From: Thalassolituus sp034111725
GTDB taxonomy: Bacteria > Pseudomonadota > Gammaproteobacteria > Pseudomonadales > Oceanobacteraceae
Direction: 5' to 3'
Length of the DNA: 34,401 nucleotides
NCBI RefSeq assembly: GCF_034111725.1
Contig: NZ_JAWUWR010000027.1
Location: 1-34,401, forward strand
A model generated the notes under the pieces. It saw only the letters and a program-made list of their open reading frames with translations. It was not told the DNA's origin and made no database searches. The stretch's first letter is position 1. Each line of letters opens with the position of its first letter. Positions 1-8,468 of the stretch are shown here, in pieces. The position numbers and the translations under genes were made by a program.

Positions 1-517
1 GTGGGAGGTCAATAGTAGTCAGATCTAAATTTGTAGGACTATTGCTATTCACGGCTCTTATTCACTGTCATATGGGCTCAGACTTCTGAAAATTCAGAGC
101 TAAGCACAGGCTCAAGAAGATTGCTCAAATCGCTGTACAAGTTTTGCACAACTTTTGGGCTGCGACAAATTATAGTCACCGCGGCGATGTTTTACAAACC
201 AAACTGACGCTATATCTATACAAACTAAGACCTTAGGCGAAGGAAGGTTACAAACAGAACCATCTATACTTGACTGTAATATAGGATACTGAGAAACGTG
301 ACAGGTAATTGACAAACAAAGTTCAGAACCTATAGTTGTCCCCCTTATTTTGAAGTAACGCCTTTAATTAAGGTGCTCTGAATAGTCGTCTGAGAATAAT
401 CGTTTGATTCCAGAGAAGGCTCAGCCATAGCAACTAATTAGTTTGTTACGACTGAGATTCCCGGAGTGCTTTCAGAGACTCCTTAAGGTTTAAATTAGAA
501 CAGTAGGAGGCCTATCC
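1..517. other. Long non-coding leader upstream of gltA
   Basis: This stretch holds no gene I can support. The only sizeable open frame (112-315, minus, 67 codons) has no ribosome site that I can see and no recognisable motif. I found no promoter close enough to consensus to call. The one clear structure is a 12-base palindrome at 432-443. In Pseudomonas relatives gltA lies divergent from the sdh genes, but no sdh coding sequence is visible here. The region probably carries the gltA promoter. Confidence 0.6.
432..443. promoter_or_regulatory. 12-bp perfect palindrome upstream of gltA
   Basis: AACTAATTAGTT is a perfect palindrome about 75 bases before the gltA start codon. It could be an operator for a dimeric regulator. 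AT-rich palindromes of this size also occur by chance, so a role is only a guess. Confidence 0.25.
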
Positions 518-1798
518 ATGGCTGACAAAAAAGCAATACTGAAGGTTGATGGCATTGAAGAAGCATTGGAATTGCCAGTGTATGAAGGCACTGTAGGGCC
601 AGATGTTGTTGACGTTCGTAGTCTGACTGGTAAAGGTCTATTTACCTACGATCCTGGCTTTGTATCGACCGCCGCGACTGAATCTAAGATCACTTACATC
701 GACGGCAACGCAGGTATTTTATTGCACCGCGGTTACCCTATTGATCAGCTTGCCGAGAAGTCTGATTACCTAGAAACCTGCTTTTTACTACTGCATGGGG
801 AACTACCGACCGCTGCAGAAAAGCAAACCTTCGTAGACACCATCAAAAACCACACCATGGTGCACGAGCAATTAAGCCACTTCTTCAACGGCTTCCGTCG
901 TGACGCTCACCCAATGGCGGTTATGTGCGGTGTTGTTGGAGCACTTTCTGCGTTCTATCACGACTCGTTAGATATCCATGATGAACACCACCGCATGGTA
1001 TCTGCGCATCGTTTGATCGCAAAAATGCCCACATTGGCAGCAATGGTATACAAGTATTCTATTGGCCAGCCGTTCATGTATCCAAAGAACGAATTGAGCT
1101 ACTCTGAAAACTTCTTACACATGATGTTCAACACGCCATGTGAAGATGCCAAAGTCAGCCCCGTACTGGCTAAAGCAATGGATCGTATTTTCCTATTGCA
1201 TGCGGATCACGAGCAAAACGCTTCGACCTCTACTGTGCGCTTGGCTGGCTCAACGGGCGCTAACCCATTCGCCTGTAGCGCTTCTGGTATTGCTGCATTG
1301 TGGGGCCCAGCTCACGGTGGTGCTAACGAAGCTGTGCTGAAAATGTTGAATGAAATTGGTGACGAATCCAATATCGATGCTTTCGTTGCCAAAGCAAAAG
1401 ACAAAGATGATCCATTCCGCCTAATGGGCTTTGGTCACCGCGTTTATAAAAACTTCGACCCACGCGCTAAAGTAATGAAGCAAACGTGTGATGAAGTATT
1501 GGCAGAGCTCGGCATGGAAGATGATCCATTGCTGAAAATCGCTATGAAGCTTGAAAAAATCGCCACTGAAGATGAATACTTCATTAAGCGTGGCTTGTAT
1601 CCAAACGTCGATTTCTATTCAGGTATCATTCTGAAAGCGATCGGTATACCAACTGAAATGTTCACCGTTATCTTCGCAACTGGCCGCACTCCAGGCTGGA
1701 TTGCGCATTGGAACGAAATGATCAGCAGCGATTACCGTATTGGTCGCCCGCGTCAGTTGTACACTGGTCACACGATGCGTGACTACCCAACGAAGTAA
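518..1798 (+). CDS. gltA: Citrate synthase, type II (hexameric)
   Basis: Condenses acetyl-CoA with oxaloacetate to citrate, the entry step of the TCA cycle, in the cytoplasm. The protein is 426 aa, against 427 in E. coli. The catalytic triad is in place: His266 in GPAHGGAN, His307 in GFGHRVYKN and Asp365 in NVDFYSG. The HADHEQNASTSTVR segment near residue 228 and Cys208 in NTPCED match the E. coli type II enzyme, whose equivalent cysteine is involved in NADH inhibition, so allosteric control by NADH is expected. The ATG at 518 is preceded by a strong AGGAGG site. The gene is monocistronic, with a terminator right behind it. Confidence 0.98.
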   Translation: MADKKAILKVDGIEEALELPVYEGTVGPDVVDVRSLTGKGLFTYDPGFVSTAATESKITYIDGNAGILLHRGYPIDQLAEKSDYLETCFLLLHGELPTAAEKQTFVDTIKNHTMVHEQLSHFFNGFRRDAHPMAVMCGVVGALSAFYHDSLDIHDEHHRMVSAHRLIAKMPTLAAMVYKYSIGQPFMYPKNELSYSENFLHMMFNTPCEDAKVSPVLAKAMDRIFLLHADHEQNASTSTVRLAGSTGANPFACSASGIAALWGPAHGGANEAVLKMLNEIGDESNIDAFVAKAKDKDDPFRLMGFGHRVYKNFDPRAKVMKQTCDEVLAELGMEDDPLLKIAMKLEKIATEDEYFIKRGLYPNVDFYSGIILKAIGIPTEMFTVIFATGRTPGWIAHWNEMISSDYRIGRPRQLYTGHTMRDYPTK

Positions 1799-1833
1799 GT
1801 TGGAGTCATCGCTACAATGTCGTAAGACATAGC

Positions 1834-1862
1834 AAAAAAGCCGCTCATCGAGCGGCTTTTTT
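1834..1862 (+). terminator. Intrinsic terminator after gltA
   Basis: A 7-bp GC-rich stem (GCCGCTC/GAGCGGC) with a 3-base loop is flanked by six A on the left and six T on the right. This is a textbook Rho-independent terminator 35 bases after the gltA stop codon. The A/T symmetry would let it work in both directions. Confidence 0.93.
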
Positions 1863-1896
1863 GTATTCAAACCCTGTCAGTTACAAGGAGCTTTCA

Positions 1897-2796
1897 ATGG
1901 TAAAAACCACAGATAAAATTCATTTTATTGGCTTAGGCAATATGGGATTTCCAATGGCAGGACACCTTGCTAATGCAGGTTTTAATGTCAGTGTGTTTAA
2001 TCGTACTCCGAGTAAATCCTCTAACTGGCTAGAGAGTTTTTTCGGAACTGCCCTATCCACGCCGATGAAAAATATCGAAAAAAGTAATGTCGTTATTTTG
2101 TGCGTCAGCAAAGACGAAGACGCACGTGAACTGCTCACTGGAGATAACGGTATAATTTCTAAGTTATCAACCAATACCGTCATCATTGATCATTCGACAA
2201 CCAGCGCCCAATTAGCCATTGATATGGCGAACGCTGCAGCTGAGGTCGGTTGTTTTTATGTTGACGCTCCTGTTTCTGGTGGCCAGCAAGGCGCGATTAA
2301 CGGTCAACTAAGCCTTATGGTGGGCTGCCCAGCGGAGGTATTCAAGCAAGTCCAAACTACAACGGCCCCTTATACAAAGGCTATTGTGCATATGGGCCCC
2401 GTTGGTAGCGGACAAAAAACCAAAATGGTTAACCAGATTTGTGTAGCAGGACTGATCGAGGCTCTAGCTGAAGGGCTTTTCTTCGCTGAACAAGCTGGTT
2501 TAGATACCCAGAAAGTAATGGACGTCGTCTCCCAAGGTGCCGCAAGCAGCTGGCAACAAGTCAATCGACATAAGACCATGATCGCCGGAGAGTACGAGCA
2601 TGGTTTTGCCGTCGATTTGATGCAAAAAGACTTGGCTATCTGCCTGAAAGAAGCGTCGAGATTGAACATAGACTTACCAACAACATGCCAGGTCAGCGGC
2701 TTTTATAGTGAGTTACAAGCCGACAATTTAGGGCGTTTGGATACTTCTGCCTTACTAATGCGTCTACAAAAAACAAAATCGGGGGGGCTAACCTGA
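1897..2796 (+). CDS. NAD(P)-dependent 3-hydroxyisobutyrate dehydrogenase-like reductase
   Basis: Member of the beta-hydroxyacid dehydrogenase family (3-hydroxyisobutyrate dehydrogenase, tartronate-semialdehyde reductase, GLYR1-like). The N-terminal Rossmann fold shows GLGNMG at residues 12-17. The substrate loop DAPVSGGQQGA is near residue 123. The catalytic lysine is K176 in GSGQKTKMVNQ, followed by the all-helical C-terminal domain. I place the start at ATG 1897 because AAGGAG sits 6 bases upstream. A TTG start at 1861 would add 12 residues but lies on the gltA terminator. The length is then 299 aa, normal for the family. The exact substrate cannot be told from sequence. Since the gene begins 35 bases after the terminator, its promoter must lie in the 3' end of gltA or it lives on read-through. 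Confidence 0.9.
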   Translation: MVKTTDKIHFIGLGNMGFPMAGHLANAGFNVSVFNRTPSKSSNWLESFFGTALSTPMKNIEKSNVVILCVSKDEDARELLTGDNGIISKLSTNTVIIDHSTTSAQLAIDMANAAAEVGCFYVDAPVSGGQQGAINGQLSLMVGCPAEVFKQVQTTTAPYTKAIVHMGPVGSGQKTKMVNQICVAGLIEALAEGLFFAEQAGLDTQKVMDVVSQGAASSWQQVNRHKTMIAGEYEHGFAVDLMQKDLAICLKEASRLNIDLPTTCQVSGFYSELQADNLGRLDTSALLMRLQKTKSGGLT

Positions 2797-2880
2797 CACT
2801 CCCCAATCTAAAGCATTACCCGTGTGGCGACAGAAACAAACTCATCTATGCTAAATGAAGAATAGCTTGAGTGAATCAAC

Positions 2881-3459
2881 ATGAGCCAAACGCCGCGCCA
2901 CACACTAGAGGGCCGTACCGCTGCCCCCGATCAATTGGACTGGAGTCAAATTCACGAAACGTTAGCAATGCTAGCGCTGGCGGTCGCACAAATTGATACG
3001 TCGTTGGTTGAAGGCAATAATTCAATCAACACCCTTACTGCAAGCTTTACGCGAATGGCCGACCACACTCAGCAAATAATTGATCGTGTTACCGCGTTAG
3101 ATGCCAGCGTAGCAAGCGAAATAGCGGATTCCGCGCGGGTTATTCAAAGCGAAGTAATGAGTGCTATTGTCGCATTCCAATTCTATGATCGGTTAACGCA
3201 ACGAATGGAACACGTTGGTGATAGTTTAGAACGTACTGGCCACCTAATATCCAATCCAGAAGAGCGCTACCGGTTGGATGCGTGGAAAAAACTGCAAAAT
3301 CATATTAAAAGTAATTACACAATGGAGGCAGAGCGCATTATGTTTGAACACATTATGGCGGGTCACTCTATTGCGGATGCATTACAAATTTATCATCATA
3401 ATTTTAATGCCGATGTGAAAGATGATTTCGATACCACCGATGATATAGAATTATTTTAA
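2881..3459 (+). CDS. Conserved small protein with CheZ-like D-x-x-x-Q motif
   Basis: 192 aa, predicted almost entirely helical and cytoplasmic, with no signal peptide or membrane segment. Residues 97-112 contain FQFYDRLTQRM. This resembles the CheZ catalytic helix (FQDLTGQ), in which Asp143 and Gln147 are four residues apart, as Asp103 and Gln107 are here. The helix is followed by a charged middle and an acidic tail (DDFDTTDDIELF), as CheZ also has an acidic linker and a CheY-binding C-terminal peptide. The neighbours include cheV on the opposite strand, so a role in response-regulator dephosphorylation is plausible. The protein is too diverged to call CheZ outright. The start lacks a strong ribosome site. 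It ends 5 bases from the convergent MOSC gene. Confidence 0.75.
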   Translation: MSQTPRHTLEGRTAAPDQLDWSQIHETLAMLALAVAQIDTSLVEGNNSINTLTASFTRMADHTQQIIDRVTALDASVASEIADSARVIQSEVMSAIVAFQFYDRLTQRMEHVGDSLERTGHLISNPEERYRLDAWKKLQNHIKSNYTMEAERIMFEHIMAGHSIADALQIYHHNFNADVKDDFDTTDDIELF

Positions 3460-3464
3460 TCCTC

Positions 3465-4272
3465 TTAACTGCCGTCATTACTGCTGAGTTGTTGCCCAAC
3501 GCTAAGCTCCTTCGCTCCGATCAAAATAGCGTTTTGACCGAATACAATTCGCCCATCGATGCGACAATAATTTTTCAACACGTCTAACGCATCGGACTCT
3601 CGAGTTTGCGTGGCAAGATCTCGGGTTGGGATCACACAACGCTCACACGGTTTTACTAACTGTATTTCACCTACAGATTGCAAATACAACGATTGCCAAT
3701 CACACTCTGCAAATTCACGTTCAGCTCCAGCCACAACGATATTCGGACGGAATCGTTGTAACGCAAATTCGCGTCCCAGTTTTGCACTCAAAAAATCCAC
3801 ACTGGTTTGGCTGATCACCAATAACGGGAAACCGTCGGCGTAGCCAACCCATTGCTCCTGAGCAACGTAATCGGTATCCACTCGACGCCGACTATCTTGT
3901 GGCAGTCGCATTAACCGACTCGGGGTTTTAAGGTATTTGCTGAGCCAATCCGCGATGGCATCACCGCAATCATCCCCCTCTAGCTCATCACGCCAAATAT
4001 TAACCCGACGACGTCCGCCAGCCACCTCAAGATTAAGGCGAACATCCTCCATCCCCGGCGCAGTTATGTTTAAACCGTCATTTGATACGGTGGGCTTTAT
4101 CCACGCCATAGCAGGCCACTGGCGCTGTGTAAGAAAATCACCATTCGGTTTAACTATTACATAACGACGATCGTGACGCGGGCCATGCAAATCGAATGAC
4201 AATGCATCAACTTCAGTACCAGCGCAGGACTTAGGACTTAATGGGGTAGACAAATAGGCGAGAAATGTTCAT
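3465..4272 (-). pseudogene. MOSC-domain protein (YcbX-like), frameshifted near its start
   Basis: The family binds a sulfur or molybdenum-cofactor product through a conserved cysteine; YcbX works in N-hydroxylated base reduction. Here the MOSC N-terminal barrel and MOSC domain are complete (RFRPNIVV, then CERCVIPT with the conserved Cys), about 260 aa. From ATG 4272 the reading is MNISRLFVYPIKS and then a stop. The sequence resumes in another frame with SCAGTEVDAL. Removing one copy of the 7-base duplication at 4226-4239 joins the two into YPIKSCAGTE, the normal family start. The remaining open frame runs 3465-4253 from a TTG with no ribosome site, so it would be poorly made if at all. The cause could be a true mutation, slippage switching or a sequencing error. 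It is likely co-transcribed behind cheV. Confidence 0.8.
4226..4239 (-). repeat. 7-bp tandem duplication breaking the MOSC gene
   Basis: AGGACTT occurs twice in immediate tandem (4226-4232 and 4233-4239). On the coding strand this gives ATTAAGTCCTAAGTCCTGC where the protein family expects ATT AAG TCC TGC. The extra 7 bases shift the frame and create an in-frame TAA. Confidence 0.9.
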
Positions 4273-4354
4273 GAGGACACCCCAGGGGAAAGGCATCAGT
4301 GTAAAAGTCAAAATCGACGACCACCAGCAGTAATCGCCAGATTTTCAAAGATAT

Positions 4355-5293
4355 TTAGATCATCCCAAGGCGCTTTTTCATTAAGCGCTGGACTTCGTTA
4401 GCCATCGCTTCTGGAGCAAATTTCGATAAAAAGCCATCGCAGCCCACTTTCTCCACCATCGCTTTATTAAAATTACCTGATAACGATGTATGCAATACGA
4501 CGCAGGTATTTTTCAATTCTGGATCTCGACGTATTTCAGTTGTGAGCATGTAGCCGTCCATTTCTGGCATTTCAGCATCTGTAATAATCATCATTAAATT
4601 ATTTTCAATATCACGTCCTTGCTCTTTCCAGTGCATCAGCAGCTGATAAGCCTCAAGTCCATTGTGTGCCTCAATAATATTAAGCCCCATAGGTACTAGG
4701 ACTTGTTTCATTTGCTCAATCGCCACTTTAGAGTCATCAACAATCAAAATATCCTTGCCATGAATACGCTCAAGTAGTTCTTTATCGTAAATTTCTGGCG
4801 ATAATTGCACGTTGTAGGGCGCTATTTCAGCAAGGACTTTCTCTACATCAATGATCTCAACAATGCGGTCATCAATACGAGTAATTGCCGTTAAATAGTG
4901 TTGACGTCCCGCTCCACCAGGAGGCGGCAAGATTTCATTCCAATTCATGTTCACAATACGATCGACACCACCCACCAAAAACGCCTGCACCGTCATGTTG
5001 TATTCAGTAACAATGATGGTTGCGTCGCTATCAGCCGTTTTTAAAGTACCCATTTGAATGGCTTGGCGTAAGTCGACTACCGGTACAGTTTGTCCACGCA
5101 GATGAGTAACCCCTCTTACCACAGGATGACGATCGGGGATTTTAGTCAAAGGCGGCAAACGCATGACTTCCTGCACTTTAAATACGTTAATGGCAAAGTG
5201 TTGGCTGCCACCAAGATGAAACAACAACAGCTCTAGGCGATTCTGCCCGACCAGCTGCGTGCGGGCATCAACGCTACTTAGCATACCGCTCAT
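4355..5293 (-). CDS. cheV: Chemotaxis coupling/response regulator protein CheV
   Basis: 312 aa. An N-terminal CheW-like domain (about residues 15-160, with LRGQTVPVVDLR near 65) couples receptors to CheA. A C-terminal receiver domain (about 180-308) follows. The receiver has the acidic pair D186/D187, phosphoacceptor D239 in ITDAEMPEMDGY, Thr269/Ser270 and Lys291, so it should be phosphorylatable by CheA. The start at 5293 has GGAG 6 bases upstream. A second ATG three codons in is possible but less well placed. The gene is divergent from the EAL-HDOD gene and is followed 82 bases on by the broken MOSC gene. Its presence implies a flagellar or pilus chemotaxis system elsewhere in the genome. 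Confidence 0.96.
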   Translation of the reverse strand: MSGMLSSVDARTQLVGQNRLELLLFHLGGSQHFAINVFKVQEVMRLPPLTKIPDRHPVVRGVTHLRGQTVPVVDLRQAIQMGTLKTADSDATIIVTEYNMTVQAFLVGGVDRIVNMNWNEILPPPGGAGRQHYLTAITRIDDRIVEIIDVEKVLAEIAPYNVQLSPEIYDKELLERIHGKDILIVDDSKVAIEQMKQVLVPMGLNIIEAHNGLEAYQLLMHWKEQGRDIENNLMMIITDAEMPEMDGYMLTTEIRRDPELKNTCVVLHTSLSGNFNKAMVEKVGCDGFLSKFAPEAMANEVQRLMKKRLGMI

Positions 5294-5322
5294 AATTCAC
5301 TCCAACGTTTTTCTCTTTCAGA

Positions 5323-5368
5323 AGTGTAGACAAGCCAAACGAAAACGCATGAAAAACCCGTCTACACT
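5323..5368. promoter_or_regulatory. 9-bp inverted repeat between cheV and the EAL-HDOD gene
   Basis: AGTGTAGAC at 5323-5331 and GTCTACACT at 5360-5368 are exact inverted copies whose centres are 37 bases apart. They fill the middle of the 129-base divergent promoter region. They may be paired half-sites of one regulator acting on both genes. I recognise no known factor. Confidence 0.4.
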
Positions 5369-5422
5369 AATACCAATCATTGAGAAATACAGATCCCGAT
5401 CTGCGACAAACGGAGTTATTAC

Positions 5423-6643
5423 ATGAAGCAGCAACCACTTCCACTTCTCGCCCGCCAGCCAATTCTTGACCGTGAGTTGCGGGTGGTGGCGTACGAGCTG
5501 CTTTGTAGACCTATCCCAAGCGATAACCTAGTTTGGCAGAACGCTAATGGCGATCAGGCAACAAGTGAAGTCGTTATAGGGGCCATGCATGAAATCGGCC
5601 TAGAATTGGTGACAGGAGGGCTTCCCGCCTTTGTAAATCTGACGGAGCAATGGCTGCATACGCCGCTCGCCATAGAGCCCGATCATTTAGTCGCAGAAGT
5701 GCTAGAACACATTAAGCCAACTGGGGCCAATATGGCTGCGGTGCAAAGACTCCGCGACAAAGGCTATCGCATCGCAATAGATGATTATGTCGGCGGTGAA
5801 GAGCAGAGCTTATGGTTACCACTAGCGGATATCGTAAAAGTCGATTTACTCGGGTTAAAAAATATCGAGCTCATAGGCGAACTAAGAGAAAAATATCAGA
5901 GGCCTGGCCTTAAATGGCTGGCGGAAAAGGTCGAAAACTATAATCAGTATGAATACTGCAAAGCGGCCAGTTATGACTTATTTCAGGGCTATTTTTACAG
6001 TAAACCGATGATTTTGTATGGACATCGCTTACCCGATAATCAAATGGCGGTGCTGCAACTACTGCAAGCTCTAAACCGCAAAGATGCTGACATCAATGAA
6101 ATTGGTAAAATTTTACAGACCGACCCGCAATTAAGTTTTCGCCTGTTGCAGATGGTGAACTCGAGCGCCATGGGGTGCACAACAAAAGTCGCATCCATTC
6201 AACGAGCCATTATGATGCTTGGCCTAGATCGAATTCGTAACTGGACCAGCTTATTGGCGCTAGGTCGCTTAGACAGCAAACCTCGAGCACTGCAAGAGCA
6301 AGCAATGACTCGCGCCTTTACCGCGCAAGAGCTTGCTGGCAGTAATCCATCGCTAGAACCTGACACAGCCTTCACGCTCGGTTTATTTTCGCTTCTCGAC
6401 GCATTCATGGACGTTAGCCTTGAAGATATCTGCTCACGCTTAGTGCTCCCCGATAACCTGAGTGAAGGACTACTGCGTCACGAGGGCGAATATGGAGCCT
6501 TGTTACAAACGCTCCAGCTTATCGAAAAGGGCGAGTGGAGTAAGATTCCTTGGAAATTAATCGGTATTACCCCCGACCAGATGAGCCCATTATTAAAACG
6601 CGCTTTGGTACTCACGCGCGACGCACTTTCAATACCTGCATAA
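5423..6643 (+). CDS. EAL-HDOD signalling protein
   Basis: 406 aa with two domains. The EAL-like domain (about residues 8-200) begins LLARQPILD. It has AYELL where active c-di-GMP phosphodiesterases have E-A-L, plus IAIDDYVG and VKVDLLG in place of the DDFG and K-x-D segments. The HDOD domain (about 205-400) shows the typical LLQMVNSSAMG and MMLGLDRIRNW segments. Proteins of this architecture affect motility and biofilm in several gammaproteobacteria; some have lost phosphodiesterase activity, and some still act on c-di-GMP. The altered EAL motif argues for a binding or scaffold role, but several other conserved residues remain. The start has CGGAG 8 bases upstream. Its position divergent from cheV fits a motility role. 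Confidence 0.92.
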   Translation: MKQQPLPLLARQPILDRELRVVAYELLCRPIPSDNLVWQNANGDQATSEVVIGAMHEIGLELVTGGLPAFVNLTEQWLHTPLAIEPDHLVAEVLEHIKPTGANMAAVQRLRDKGYRIAIDDYVGGEEQSLWLPLADIVKVDLLGLKNIELIGELREKYQRPGLKWLAEKVENYNQYEYCKAASYDLFQGYFYSKPMILYGHRLPDNQMAVLQLLQALNRKDADINEIGKILQTDPQLSFRLLQMVNSSAMGCTTKVASIQRAIMMLGLDRIRNWTSLLALGRLDSKPRALQEQAMTRAFTAQELAGSNPSLEPDTAFTLGLFSLLDAFMDVSLEDICSRLVLPDNLSEGLLRHEGEYGALLQTLQLIEKGEWSKIPWKLIGITPDQMSPLLKRALVLTRDALSIPA

Positions 6644-6668
6644 AAAAACGCCGCATTAGGCGGCGTTT
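6642..6668 (-). terminator. Terminator between the EAL-HDOD gene and glpD
   Basis: A 9-bp stem (AAACGCCGC/GCGGCGTTT) has a 5-base loop. Read on the minus strand it is followed by seven T, so it is a strong terminator for glpD, whose stop lies 28 bases away. On the plus strand it has only three T and would stop the EAL-HDOD transcript less well. Confidence 0.88.
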
Positions 6669-6695
6669 AGATCAAGCACTGAAGACAAACCGATT

Positions 6696-8351
6696 TCAGG
6701 CCGTACGCACCAAAGTAGGCTGAGCAGTGTCACTGGTCTCGGCTACAGGTAGTGAATAGTGCTGACGCCAAATCTCGCGATAACGCAAAGCCTCTTGCTG
6801 CCACTGAACATCTGACCAGGCCAACAATGGCTGACAAATAGCACGAATACGATCTTCAAATATCATTCCGCCTTCTTCCACCAGCAGCCCAATGCGCGTG
6901 CGACGCAACAGTAAATCATCAAGATGAACCACCGATTCATGCGCAGTAGCCCAGCGCAATTCTGCCCACAAAGCACAAGAGCCGGGGATTTCTGACAATT
7001 CATCCAGCCCAGCCTCTGCCAACAGCTGATTTAAATCCGAACCATAGTGGCCACTCAAACGCCGCTGCTGCTGCTGCGTTAAACCATCAAAACTTGGGTG
7101 TGAGGTATCTGCAGGAGCCAAAACCGCGGCATCGTCATCTTGATTGGGCATATCCGGTAAATAAGTTTTAGCGGTATCGAGTACATCCAAGGCAATCAGG
7201 CGAAACGTCGTTAACTTACCGCCGCTCACGGTGACTAGGCCTTGGTCGTCCCAAATTGAATGATCTCGTTTTTCCTTCGACGGATTAAGAGCGCCTGAAG
7301 ACACCAGCGGACGAACACCGGCCCAAGAAGAAATTACATCATTACTGGTGATATGAGCATCGGGATACTGATGAGCTAATAGAGCCAACAAATAATCCAA
7401 TTCTTGCTGGGTCATACTGGCTTCAGTATTGGATGTATCTGGGTGATCTAAATCGGTTGTTCCCACAACAGTGCGGCCTTCCCATGGGTAAACAAAAATG
7501 GGACGCTGATCCTGAGGATGCAATACCGTTAGAGATACCGGAACCGGTAATTTTTCTGCAGATAGTACGATATGGCTACCTCGAGCAGGCCGTATTTGCG
7601 CTTGCTCCCCCTCTTGGGCTCGCAGTACATCAGCCCATGCACCCGTTGCGTTGACTACGGCGTTGGTAGATAACGTAATCCGTTCACCGGTCAGTTCATC
7701 AGTAATATGTACCGCACTGACTTTACCGTCGATACGTTCAACGCCCGCCACGGCGGCGTAATTGATAACTTCTGCGCCATCACGTATCGCCTCATGCAAT
7801 ACGCGCATAACTAAGCGTGAATCATCGGTCACCGCATCAGCGAATTCAGTACCACCCAGTAGCCCCTCAGTCGCTAAGCCCGGCAACATCTTGCTTAATT
7901 CAGTGGCATTGTGGAATTTACGGTAACGCTTACCCGCTAAAAAATCGTAAACCATCAATAACAGACCAAAGATCTTTGGTCCGGGGAAGCGCCCTTTGTA
8001 ATGCGGCATAATGTAAGGCATTTGGTCAACCAGACCTGGAGCTTCGCGCATCAAACGCTCGCGCTCGCGCACGGAGTGAAGCGTTGTTTTGATATCACCC
8101 TGAGCAATGTAACGTAGCCCACCATGAACCATCTTTGATGACCGACTGGATGTGCCCCAGGCAAAATCTTGGCGTTCAACGAGTAACACACGTAAACCTC
8201 TGCGCGCAGCCTCCCGAGCAATTCCCGCGCCCGTTATGCCACCGCCAGCAATCACCAAATCCCAAGTTTGGGCATAAGTTGAGAGCCGCGCCGCAATATT
8301 TGTTGAGCGCCGAACATCCCAGAGATCACTAGTGTTTTCGCACTGTTTCAT
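6696..8351 (-). CDS. glpD: Aerobic glycerol-3-phosphate dehydrogenase
   Basis: FAD enzyme at the inner membrane that oxidises glycerol-3-phosphate to dihydroxyacetone phosphate and passes electrons to quinone. The dinucleotide-binding motif IAGGGITGAGIA is near residue 36. Also present are the family block SSRSSKMVHGGLRYI and a C-terminal helical domain with the conserved ELRWA. It is about 551 aa, some 40-50 residues longer than E. coli GlpD, through extra residues at both ends. A TTG at 8354 (GGAAG 7 bases away) directly precedes the ATG at 8351, and either could start translation. No glpK, glpF or glpR is present here. An AraC-type gene is divergent instead, which makes that regulator a candidate controller. 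Confidence 0.95.
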   Translation of the reverse strand: MKQCENTSDLWDVRRSTNIAARLSTYAQTWDLVIAGGGITGAGIAREAARRGLRVLLVERQDFAWGTSSRSSKMVHGGLRYIAQGDIKTTLHSVRERERLMREAPGLVDQMPYIMPHYKGRFPGPKIFGLLLMVYDFLAGKRYRKFHNATELSKMLPGLATEGLLGGTEFADAVTDDSRLVMRVLHEAIRDGAEVINYAAVAGVERIDGKVSAVHITDELTGERITLSTNAVVNATGAWADVLRAQEGEQAQIRPARGSHIVLSAEKLPVPVSLTVLHPQDQRPIFVYPWEGRTVVGTTDLDHPDTSNTEASMTQQELDYLLALLAHQYPDAHITSNDVISSWAGVRPLVSSGALNPSKEKRDHSIWDDQGLVTVSGGKLTTFRLIALDVLDTAKTYLPDMPNQDDDAAVLAPADTSHPSFDGLTQQQQRRLSGHYGSDLNQLLAEAGLDELSEIPGSCALWAELRWATAHESVVHLDDLLLRRTRIGLLVEEGGMIFEDRIRAICQPLLAWSDVQWQQEALRYREIWRQHYSLPVAETSDTAQPTLVRTA

Positions 8352-8385
8352 CAAGTTTTTGCTTCCTATCGGTGGCTCTGTACAT

Positions 8386-8468
8386 TCTGTTACAGACTTA
8401 ATCTTGCCGCATTACCTACCAGTCCGTCAGTATAGCAGTGGCCTCACTGGAAATTTGTCTGTTTCAGT
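8386..8468. promoter_or_regulatory. Repeated near-palindrome in the glpD/AraC promoter region
   Basis: TCTGTTACAGA at 8386-8396 is a perfect 11-bp palindrome centred on one base. TCTGTTTCAGT at 8458-8468 matches it at 9 of 11 positions, 72 bases away. A further small inverted pair, CAGTG/CACTG, sits between them at 8436-8449. Two related sites within a 157-base divergent region suggest binding of one regulator to both promoters. AraC proteins usually bind direct repeats, so another factor is possible. Confidence 0.4.

Noticed and set aside
144..176. TTGCAC and TATAGT as a gltA promoter
   Set aside because: The spacer is 21 bases, too long for a sigma-70 promoter, and no better partner box is present.
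112..315. 67-codon open frame on the minus strand before gltA
   Set aside because: No ribosome site, no recognisable motif, and an amino-acid mix typical of chance frames.
3465..4253. MOSC open frame taken as an intact gene from the TTG at 4253
   Set aside because: The TTG has no ribosome site, and the family start YPIKSC is found just upstream in another frame, separated by a 7-base duplication.
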